Source of the DNA: Chitinophagales bacterium
Lineage (GTDB): Bacteria > Bacteroidota > Bacteroidia > Chitinophagales > UBA2359
Direction of reading: 5' to 3'
Length of the DNA: 6,918 nt
Assembly (NCBI GenBank): GCA_020631035.1
Contig: JAHDIA010000336.1
Coordinates: forward strand, 1-6,918
The notes under the pieces were generated by a model that saw only the letters and a program-made list of their open reading frames with translations, did not search any database and was not told where the DNA came from. The position numbers and the translations under genes are program-made. This document shows positions 1-5,718 of this stretch, in pieces. The first letter of the stretch is position 1. The number at the start of each line of letters is the position of its first letter.

Positions 1-348
1 ATGAATAAGGCAAAAAACAACAACAACAAAAGAGATTTGTGTGTGTAGGTCATCGCTGGGTATTTTTATATTGTTAAAAGTATACAAACTGTATTTCCTT
101 ATGAGGTGTAAAGATAGGAAAAAATAGAAGTTTGCTATACAAATTAACAATCTAATTATTATGGGGCAACGTGCATCTTTCATGGCTGCGTGTACTCTGG
201 TTAACCAACGCCTGTTTTGGGCTTCGTACAAGGGTGCATCCACCCGCTCATCCGACGCTTTTTAAATTTTTAAAGGTGTCACCTTTATTAATCCACAACT
301 CACAACTTCCCCGCCTCATCTCGTATCACCGCCTCAATCATATTCAGT
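1..348. other. gene-free left flank
   Basis: I find no gene here that I can support. The first about 160 bases are AT-rich with an A/C-rich run near the start. The ATG at position 1 opens only a 15-codon frame. A frame at 171-407 (+) overlaps the 3' end of the metallo-hydrolase gene and encodes a low-complexity peptide, so it is not called. Small-scale structure seen: the heptamer GTGCATC occurs twice (171-177 and 234-240), the second copy forming the loop side of a 5-bp hairpin (232-245). There is also a GGTTAACC palindrome at 199-206 and a longer palindrome at 271-287, listed separately. No terminator with a T-run follows the hydrolase stop codon on the minus strand. Confidence 0.5.
271..287. 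repeat. 17-bp perfect palindrome, role unknown
   Basis: TAAAGGTG, one central T, then CACCTTTA: eight bases on each side are exactly complementary. It lies 62 bp beyond the stop codon of the minus-strand hydrolase. On that strand it is followed by an A-rich stretch, not a T-run, so it is not a canonical intrinsic terminator, although it could stabilise a 3' end. It could equally be a protein-binding dyad. Confidence 0.3.
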
Positions 349-1138
349 TTAGACACCCAAGGACATCAAACGCACTTTCCATTTTTCTTTTAAATTTAAT
401 TTTTTAAATATTTGATTGGCATTCAAGTCTTGGTGTTGGAGTTCCGCAACATCTTGATAAAACTGCTGAAAAAATTGTAGTTTCTTTTCTAGTAGTTTTT
501 TGCCCTGTTTGAATTGAGGATTGTGGCTACAAAACAAAATCTCAAAATCCAATGACAATATTTTTTCAATGGATTTAATTTGTTGCAACATACTTTCCTC
601 TCTTAAAAAATAAGCAATGTAAGAATTGACATACAAATCTGCTGAGAACAGCCATTTTTGATTGGCTTCGTACAAGGCGACCATATCTTTGGCGTGCCCA
701 GGAATGGGAATGATTTGAAAACGATATTTAGGAGTTTCGAAGTAGCCCTCTTTGGAGTTGGTTATTGGCAGGACGATCACCCCAAAATATTTTTTGTGCG
801 ATACTAATGGCAGGTGGATTGCGCATAATTTCAGCACACAAGGCAGAACAGTAAACGGGACAATCAAAATGTTTTTGTAGGGCAGGAGCATTGCCCGAAT
901 GGTCTTCGTGGAAATGGGTGACATAGATTTGTTGAACAGGCAAATCCTTGAGTGTTTTCAATACCTCCTTTGCCATTTTGGGTTGACCTGTATCTATAAG
1001 TAAACCATCTACAAAATAGGTGTACACGAGTAGGTTTGGTTTGCCAAAGGGAGAATAGCCAAATCGGAAAGATTGGACAGGGCCGTGTTCAAATTCTTGG
1101 GTTACTCGCATTGTGGGCGAAGATAACAGTTTGTCCAA
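349..1138 (-). pseudogene. metallo-beta-lactamase-fold hydrolase, frameshifted
   Basis: MBL-fold metal-dependent hydrolase, substrate not predictable. The first part (1138 down to about 761, 126 codons) carries the zinc motif THFHEDHSG, with H75, H77, D79 and H80 as ligands, preceded by the usual beta-strand and 'LLIDTG'. The second part, one frame over (about 759 down to 352, 136 codons), carries the remaining ligands in order: 'PIPGHAKD' (His), 'LFSADLYV' (bridging Asp) and 'LFCSHNP' (His). Joining PANN to NSKEGY by dropping one base near 760 gives a continuous protein of about 262 residues, a normal length with every ligand kept. As it stands, the first frame ends early in 'QLQRGLLRNS'. 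This is either a recent inactivating frameshift or a sequencing error; the intact ligand set in the distal half favours recent or artefactual. The start is uncertain: ATG at 1138, or M10 at 1111. No signal peptide, so probably cytoplasmic. Confidence 0.85.
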
Positions 1139-1207
1139 TGATGATGAAATATGAAATGATAAAAAGAAAAAAACGATGGTTTGGAAAACCCCAACAAAAT
1201 AAAATAC

Positions 1208-1280
1208 GCCCGATAGTAGCGGAAAGCCTTGTAGGGGCTGACCTGTGTGTCAGCCCACAAGCTTGCAGCGGATAGCGGGG
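1208..1280 (+). ncRNA. candidate structured RNA, Flavobacteria-type intergenic element
   Basis: The segment folds as nested arms. The outer pairing is CCCG (1209-1212) with CGGG (1276-1279). Next comes a large internal loop with similar purine-rich sides, ATAGTAGCGGA (1213-1223) and GCAGCGGATAG (1265-1275). Then AAGC/GCTT (1224-1227 with 1261-1264), a bulged C1228, TTGT/ACAA (1229-1232 with 1257-1260), and finally the 8-bp hairpin 1235-1256. From memory, elements with 'GATAGYAGYGGAAA ... GCAGYGGATAGCRGG' around a variable arm recur between genes in Flavobacteriia and relatives, and may correspond to a described structured-RNA motif such as Flavo-1. I cannot confirm the name. The plus strand is assigned by that resemblance. 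Transcription is not shown, so it could be only a DNA repeat. Confidence 0.4.
1231..1256 (+). repeat. REP-type hairpin with 5' GTAG
   Basis: The tetranucleotide GTAG (1231-1234) is followed directly by a perfect 8-bp stem, GGGCTGAC (1235-1242) and GTCAGCCC (1249-1256), with the 6-nt loop CTGTGT. REP elements mobilised by REP-associated tyrosine transposases (RAYTs) typically have GTAG or GGAG at the 5' foot of a palindromic stem, which this matches. A RAYT remnant lies at 5468-5704 in the same window. The hairpin forms the tip of the larger element at 1208-1280, as if inserted into its variable arm. Confidence 0.55.
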
Positions 1281-1411
1281 AGACGACATGCAAACGCAGC
1301 CCCCAACATTCCGTCCCAATCAAAAAAATATCAATTTAAATGGAACAATTCATTTAAAAATAGTATCTTGCAGTACCTATTTAAAATTCCCCATCCCCCC
1401 AATTTATACTG

Positions 1412-1444
1412 TTTTTGAACGACTAACAACAATGAGTCATTTTG
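1412..1444 (+). promoter_or_regulatory. possible Bacteroidota promoter for the esterase gene
   Basis: TTTTTG (1412-1417) and TCATTTTG (1437-1444) are 19 bp apart. This resembles the Bacteroidota sigma-ABfr pattern (TTTG near -33, TAnnTTTG near -7), with one mismatch in the second box. It would give a leader of roughly 130 nt that contains the inverted repeat at 1523-1564. In such AT-rich DNA a match of this quality can occur by chance. Confidence 0.2.
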
Positions 1445-1520
1445 CTATGTATATGTTTTTGTTTAACAATTTTTTAAACAACAATATAAATTTAAACTGT
1501 AGCAAATACTAGGAGCTAAT

Positions 1521-1566
1521 TAAGAACCTGTCTGAAAACCTATTCTGATTTTGAGACAGGTTCTAA
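1521..1566. repeat. long inverted repeat, MITE-like, in the esterase leader
   Basis: AGAACCTGTCT (1523-1533) is exactly complementary to AGACAGGTTCT (1554-1564). After one G/G mismatch the stem continues with AAAA (1535-1538) against TTTT (1549-1552), leaving a 10-nt loop. If the ends are taken as GAACC...GGTTC, both sides are flanked by TAA (1521-1523 and 1564-1566). A 3-bp duplication of TNA type is what some IS5-family elements leave, so this may be a minimal non-autonomous element. It ends 15 bp before the esterase ATG, so in mRNA it would form a strong hairpin close to the ribosome start. There is no T-run on the plus strand, so a terminator is unlikely. Confidence 0.5.
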
Positions 1567-1581
1567 AGAATAAACAACTAA

Positions 1582-3435
1582 TTGATGAATAACATAACGA
1601 CTAAGTTGTGGTGCATACTATTGTTGTGCCTGACTTGTATGAGTACCAATGCCCAAAATTGTCCCCAACGATATGTAGACGATTTGTTTGCTGTAGAGCG
1701 CATTGAAGAACCTGCCAATTATGGAACTGCTAGTGCATTGGTGGGACCATATCTTGCCGAATTTCTCACCAATCAACAGAATTTGTCTTTTGATTTTTAC
1801 CAGCCTGTCGGAGACGATTTAAGTGAACGTCCTTTGATTATTATGGCATTTGGTGGAGCTTTTTTGGTAGGAGACAAACGCCAAGCAGAATTGGTAGATT
1901 ATTGCGAAGCTTTGGCTCGAAAAGGCTATTGTGTGGCAAGTATAGATTACCGCAAAGGCTTTAATGTCTTGAGTACCAATAGTGCGATTCGGGCAGTCTA
2001 TCGGGGAGCACAAGATTTTAAGGCAGCCGTTCGCTATTTCAGAGCCAATGCTGCTGTGTATGGAATCGATCCGAATAAAATCATTGGTGGAGGGGCAAGT
2101 GCAGGAGCCATCAGTGCCATCAATGCCGCCTATTTGGAAGAGGCGGACCGAGTGGGACCAACGACCATTTTACAGCCTACCTACAATTTTCCTGACTTGG
2201 GGTGTTTGGATTGTTCAGGCAACAATTTAAATGTAAGCAGTATCCCCAATGCAGTGGTCAATTTGTGGGGTGGAATAGGTGAGTTGGAATGGATTAATGC
2301 GGGAGAGGCACCCATTGTCTCCTTTCATGGAACAGCCGACAATACAGTGAGCGCTTATACCGCTTCCCCTTTTAATTATCCCATTTTTCCTTCTTTAAGT
2401 GGTTCGGTTCCGATACACGAACGGGCAAATCTTGTAGGGCTTGTCAATGAATTAAATTTATACCAAGGCGAAGGGCACGAAATGTGGAACGAGGCAAGTT
2501 TGGCTATAGAAATACAAGAGAAGTCTGCCGAATTTTTGGCAAACTTGATGCCGCCTGTTTACCTCGCTGGTGGAACTTGTGACGATGGAGATGTGTGTAC
2601 CACCAATGATGTATTTGATGCCAATTGCAATTGTGTAGGAACTTTGATAGATGCCAACAATGATGGAATTTGTGATTTGAATCAAAACAATGCTATTGAA
2701 ATAAATGTAGTAGCTTTGTTGAGTGGAGCCTATGACAATGCAACAGCTTTGATGCGAGATGATTTGAAGAATTTTAATTTAATTCCTACAACTGACCCAT
2801 ACTTAGGAACGACTATGACTGGCAATTTACTCAACACTTTGACAGGTAATGATGCCGTTGTAGATTGGGTTTTATTGGAGTTGCGTTCTAGTACAACCAA
2901 TATTGTAGAACAAAAAGCTTTTTTACTACAAAGAGATGGCGATTTGATAGATCCCAATACAGCTTCCAATGATTTAAATTTAGAGGCAAATCCAGGGACA
3001 TACTATGTAGCCATCCAACACCGAAATCACTTGGGGGTTATGACGGCAAATCCTATTGATTTGAGCAATGGATTGACCACGATTGATTTTAGCAGTTTGC
3101 AAACGCCACTTTGGGGAACACATTCGACCGAAGAACAAAATGGCAAACGTTTGCTGTGGGCGGGCGATGCTGATGCGAATGATGAATTGATTTATCAAGG
3201 AACAAACAATGATGTCAATACGATTTTCTTTTATGTTTTGGGTGATGCGGGCAATGTCAATTCAAATGTGAATTACATTTCGACAGCTTATGCCAATGCC
3301 GATTTGAATATGGATGGTCAAGTGATTTACCAAGGAGTAGGGAATGACCCCAATGAAAACTTTTTTGCGGTCTTAACGCATCCTGGGAATGTATTGGCAG
3401 CACCTAATTTTGTGGTGTATGAGCAATTGCCGTAG
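1582..3435 (+). CDS. secreted alpha/beta-hydrolase (esterase-like) with dockerin-like tail
   Basis: 617 residues. A Sec signal peptide (about 1-24, hydrophobic core CILLLCLTC, ending TNA-QN) directs export. Residues about 50-325 form an alpha/beta-hydrolase of carboxylesterase type: oxyanion loop FGGAF (90-94), nucleophile elbow GGGASAGA with Ser173, acid Asp253 in HGTADNTV, and His299 in GEGHEMW. It probably cleaves esters; the substrate (polysaccharide acyl groups, lipid or other) cannot be told. A Cys/Asp-rich linker follows (333-365; C333, C339, C349, C351, C364), then a beta-rich module (about 370-505) and two related segments (about 527-558 and 573-603). These have D-x-D/N-x-N/D calcium-loop spacing followed by IYQG and NDxN, like dockerin repeats. 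This tail is typical of large secreted Saprospiraceae proteins; its role in anchoring or secretion is inferred. ATG at 1585 is an equally possible start. The gene is convergent with the lipoprotein gene, 44 bp away; no terminator is visible between them. Confidence 0.85.
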   Translation: MMNNITTKLWCILLLCLTCMSTNAQNCPQRYVDDLFAVERIEEPANYGTASALVGPYLAEFLTNQQNLSFDFYQPVGDDLSERPLIIMAFGGAFLVGDKRQAELVDYCEALARKGYCVASIDYRKGFNVLSTNSAIRAVYRGAQDFKAAVRYFRANAAVYGIDPNKIIGGGASAGAISAINAAYLEEADRVGPTTILQPTYNFPDLGCLDCSGNNLNVSSIPNAVVNLWGGIGELEWINAGEAPIVSFHGTADNTVSAYTASPFNYPIFPSLSGSVPIHERANLVGLVNELNLYQGEGHEMWNEASLAIEIQEKSAEFLANLMPPVYLAGGTCDDGDVCTTNDVFDANCNCVGTLIDANNDGICDLNQNNAIEINVVALLSGAYDNATALMRDDLKNFNLIPTTDPYLGTTMTGNLLNTLTGNDAVVDWVLLELRSSTTNIVEQKAFLLQRDGDLIDPNTASNDLNLEANPGTYYVAIQHRNHLGVMTANPIDLSNGLTTIDFSSLQTPLWGTHSTEEQNGKRLLWAGDADANDELIYQGTNNDVNTIFFYVLGDAGNVNSNVNYISTAYANADLNMDGQVIYQGVGNDPNENFFAVLTHPGNVLAAPNFVVYEQLP

Positions 3436-3479
3436 GGGATTGTGTAATTGTTGATTGTGTATGTTGAACTCATTTTAAT

Positions 3480-4808
3480 TTAAAATTGCTTTATAAACCC
3501 CTCTCTGGAAAAGCAAAAGTTTAGATGGGGATATATAGCATTTGTGTGGTAAGTATCCTTGAAACCCTCTTGGTCTATTTGCCAAGCAGATACATAAGTG
3601 GTAGGGGCTAAGTCGGGTAGTTTATCCATTGAACTGATTTCGGTCAAATAATGATTGGGAATATTGGGTAGTTGATAGTTGAGAGGAGTGGTTGGTTCTT
3701 GGAAAACCCGCCACCTAGTTATGTGATTGTTTTGGATATAGATGTATTGTACCTCAAGTAAATCATATGCTGAATCAATGCTTAAATCATAGTTTCTGAC
3801 TTCTGTGTTGGTGAAATTGATAGTTGGTTGAAATAAAGAAATTTGTGTAGGTATTTCGTTTAATTGTTTGTGATAGTGAAAGCTTATGGAATCAATAGTG
3901 CTATAAAATTTAATTAAAGACAAATCAATAGATTGTATATCTAAATTGGGAGAACAATAAAAATCAACGACATCTGAATTAGGTATTGCAGAAAGGCCTC
4001 GTGCAAGAATTACTTCCTCTGAGTCATTTGTCAAGGCTTGTGCAGCTAAGAACCAATCGCTGGTGTAAGCTAGGGAAATGGTGTGAGTAATAGAATTGAA
4101 AAAATCATCAATGTGTATCGTTCGTTTTAAATTGGTAATATTGCCCACTTCCCAATCATTGTATTTGAGAATCAAACTTTTAAAGCTGAGTTGACCATCA
4201 ATTATTGTTTCAATGGTGAGTTGTATATTGTCTTCCTTGTTTATATTTCCTAAAAAAGTATGTGTCTGATTGTCTGCATTAAAGGTGGATGCTCCACTTG
4301 TTGTATTAATTCCTGCAGTTCCCAATCGAATGTTATAGTCTTTTAAATAGGCAGCATTACTCAATCCTTGAATCTCTAATTGAACGGTTTTCTTTTCTGG
4401 TATACTCCTTTCACATAGTGCATTTCGAGATAGATCAAGATGGAAATTAGAAGCTATATTTCGATAGGTATAAATATTGAGTTTGTTTTCTCCTTTTGTT
4501 GCTCCATAAGTCAAGTCTATTTTGTCCCCTTTCTTTTTATAAAATTGTATTGTAGTAGCAGAATTAGAAGCAAGGGTGTCAAAAAGCATTTCACCATTTT
4601 GTGTGCTTGCCATTAAAAAGTATTGAGCAATAGTTGTATCCGCTTCTAAATCAATATGAATGCTAAATAAAATATCAATATCTTCGGTCGTATTTGGGTT
4701 TTGACTAGTGTTGGTATTTACTTCTGTCTCATCCTTGGTACAAGAAGTAATACATATAAGACCAATTAGGATGCTTAGAGTGAGAAAACTAATTTTAAAA
4801 TAATTCAT
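3480..4808 (-). CDS. lipoprotein of unknown function, probably surface-exposed
   Basis: 442 residues from ATG 4808. An in-frame TTG at 4832 would add eight polar residues and is less likely, because the ATG places a compact lipoprotein signal first: MNYFKIS, a hydrophobic core, then lipobox ITS-C with lipidated Cys23. The mature protein begins CTKDETE. A Lys plus acidic pair just after the lipidated Cys matches the lipoprotein export signal known from Capnocytophaga and Bacteroides, so display on the cell surface is inferred. A short Asn/Thr/Ser-rich spacer follows. The rest alternates hydrophobic and polar residues with many Thr, Asn and Ile, as in beta-sandwich proteins. I see no catalytic motif and recognise no family. 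Three further Cys (in ALCER, FYCSP, NFCFS) could form a disulfide. It lies 66 bp downstream of the thioredoxin-like gene on the same strand, so co-transcription is likely and the thioredoxin could act on it; that link is speculative. Confidence 0.75.
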   Translation of the reverse strand: MNYFKISFLTLSILIGLICITSCTKDETEVNTNTSQNPNTTEDIDILFSIHIDLEADTTIAQYFLMASTQNGEMLFDTLASNSATTIQFYKKKGDKIDLTYGATKGENKLNIYTYRNIASNFHLDLSRNALCERSIPEKKTVQLEIQGLSNAAYLKDYNIRLGTAGINTTSGASTFNADNQTHTFLGNINKEDNIQLTIETIIDGQLSFKSLILKYNDWEVGNITNLKRTIHIDDFFNSITHTISLAYTSDWFLAAQALTNDSEEVILARGLSAIPNSDVVDFYCSPNLDIQSIDLSLIKFYSTIDSISFHYHKQLNEIPTQISLFQPTINFTNTEVRNYDLSIDSAYDLLEVQYIYIQNNHITRWRVFQEPTTPLNYQLPNIPNHYLTEISSMDKLPDLAPTTYVSAWQIDQEGFKDTYHTNAIYPHLNFCFSREGFIKQF

Positions 4809-4874
4809 GTTGTTAATTAAAGAGGTACCCAAATAGAATCAACTACTTACTAGACCGCTACTGCCTTCTGGTAA

Positions 4875-5462
4875 TTATAAGTTTTGCAATATGGAATCTA
4901 TTTCTGCTACAAAGGTAGAAATTTTTGGAGTATAAGAAATGTAATTGTATTGCTTTTCCTCCTTGTTGTCAAGCTTGTCAATAAATATTGCTGGTTGGGC
5001 ACCGTGGAGGTATTGGGATAATGAAGTAAGGTTTAGACTGCCAATCGTTTTAATATGTTTTCGTCTCTTTGAATAAAAAGGTGTATGGTAAAACCAATCC
5101 GATTCAGGCAAACGAGTTCTATCATCCACAAACAAGGCAACAAACACAAAGTTGTGATTTATTTTTTTTACCACTGTGGGATGGTTCAATATATTTTCTT
5201 CCATTTTTCGGCAATTGACACAGGCATATGCTGTAAAGTAAACCATCAAAGGCTTGTCCAAGAATTCGGCACATGCCAATGCTTGCTCGTAATTGTTGTA
5301 GCCAATGATGCCATCGGGTAAATCAAATGCTTCTAGGTATTTGGGCGATTCACCACAGTGATTGCAATTGGTATAGCCATCATCGGTGCTGGACAAATGG
5401 CAGGCAATGAACATTGCGAACACAGCAAAATACAAATAAAAATATGTTGTTTTTAAATTCAT
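4875..5462 (-). CDS. thioredoxin-fold lipoprotein, DsbD C-terminal-like
   Basis: 195 residues from ATG 5462. Earlier ATGs (5474, 5489) lie inside the transposase remnant and lengthen the signal with polar residues, so 5462 is preferred. The signal MNLKTTYFYLYFAVFAMFIAC gives lipidated Cys21 in the inner or outer membrane. With no Lys/acidic pair directly after it, a periplasm-facing position is likely. The thioredoxin core spans about 50-190: a 'YNNYEQALACAEFLDKPLMVYFTAYACVNCRKME' type segment with active site C81-V-N-C84, then 'FVALFVDDRTRLP', and the cis-proline loop AQP at 157. This order closely resembles the C-terminal domain of Bacteroidota DsbD-type proteins (thiol:disulfide reductants for periplasmic or cytochrome c maturation targets), here without the membrane domain. 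A second CxxC (C33-N-H-C36) sits in the linker after the anchor. Role inferred: periplasmic disulfide reductase or relay. It is the first gene of a probable pair with the downstream lipoprotein. Confidence 0.8.
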   Translation of the reverse strand: MNLKTTYFYLYFAVFAMFIACHLSSTDDGYTNCNHCGESPKYLEAFDLPDGIIGYNNYEQALACAEFLDKPLMVYFTAYACVNCRKMEENILNHPTVVKKINHNFVFVALFVDDRTRLPESDWFYHTPFYSKRRKHIKTIGSLNLTSLSQYLHGAQPAIFIDKLDNKEEKQYNYISYTPKISTFVAEIDSILQNL

Positions 5463-5467
5463 TGTAG

Positions 5468-5704
5468 TTAGCATTGATCCTGTGTCCATTTTGCAGGATT
5501 GTTGCGGATGTATTTAGCAATGTTTTTATGTGATTGTTCATTGCGAATGATGCGGTCATAATAATTGCGTTGCCAAACGGGATGTCCCATAGGAAATTGA
5601 TCCATCCGATTTTGCCGCAACCATTTTGTTACCCCAATTTTGAATCCACGAACAATCGACCCAATTGTTTTGGACGGCGTCCCCCGTAGGGGCGAAAATG
5701 CCAT
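5468..5704 (-). pseudogene. REP-associated tyrosine transposase (RAYT), C-terminal remnant
   Basis: 78 residues match the C-terminal third of the Y1/RAYT transposase family from Bacteroidota: 'SKTIGSIVRGFKIGVTKWLRQN' followed by 'VWQRNYYDRIIRNEQS' and 'YIRNNPAKW'. The Y48/Y49 pair contains the expected nucleophilic tyrosine. The N-terminal half with the HUH metal-binding histidines is absent; whole proteins are roughly 170-250 residues. Upstream, the frame stays open to about 5851 without a start, reading a Gly/His/Asn-rich stretch that could be family linker to about 5770 and then antisense hsdM. The ATG at 5704 is therefore simply the first in the remnant. It cannot be active without the HUH motif. 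RAYTs excise and insert REP hairpins, and hairpins of that type occur at 1231-1256 and 5678-5702. Confidence 0.8.
5678..5702 (+). repeat. REP-like hairpin remnant inside the RAYT fragment
   Basis: CG-T-CCCC (5678-5684) pairs with GGGGCG (5689-5694) around the loop CGTA, with T5680 bulged. The right arm reads GTAGGGGC (5686-5693), the same octamer that begins the REP-type hairpin at 1231-1238, and GGC (5691-5693) can instead pair with GCC (5700-5702). It encodes the SPLRGTP segment at the broken edge of the transposase remnant. It may be half of a former REP that marks the edge of the deletion, or a low-complexity linker that happens to look like one. Confidence 0.35.
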
Positions 5705-5718
5705 CGTTTTGTTTTTAA

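Larger units (their letters stand above)
1139..1581. other. gene-free stretch between divergent genes
   Basis: This 443-bp stretch separates the minus-strand hydrolase from the plus-strand esterase and should hold both promoters. No frame in it encodes a recognisable protein; the short frames at 1089-1323 (-) and 1288-1512 (+) are low-complexity and are rejected. It holds a folded element at 1208-1280, a REP-type hairpin inside that (1231-1256), an AT-rich tract (about 1320-1520) and a long inverted repeat at 1523-1564. Within the AT-rich tract there is an 11-bp dyad AATGAGTCATT (1431-1441) and a weak 6-bp hairpin (1461-1479). Confidence 0.6.

Noticed and set aside
1..48. Short gene starting at the first base
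   Set aside because: Fifteen codons dominated by Lys/Asn from an A/C-rich run; no evidence of coding.
171..407. Open frame of 78 codons on the plus strand
   Set aside because: Low-complexity peptide with no recognisable domain; it overlaps the 3' end of the metallo-hydrolase gene antisense and its start lies in apparently non-coding repeats.
728..924. Two overlapping separate minus-strand genes
   Set aside because: The start of the second frame lies within the first and its early residues do not resemble the family; the ligand order shows one gene broken by a frameshift.
1036..1323. Open frames on both strands across the intergenic element
   Set aside because: They run through the structured element and REP hairpin; their peptides (for example CGLTHRSAPT) are just those repeats translated.
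1288..1512. Open frame of 74 codons upstream of the esterase
   Set aside because: Asn/Phe/Ile-rich translation of AT-rich DNA, no domain and no start signal.
1523..1564. Intrinsic terminator
   Set aside because: No T-run follows on the plus strand and no gene precedes it on that strand; on the minus strand it is far upstream of the hydrolase. A leader hairpin or mobile remnant fits better.
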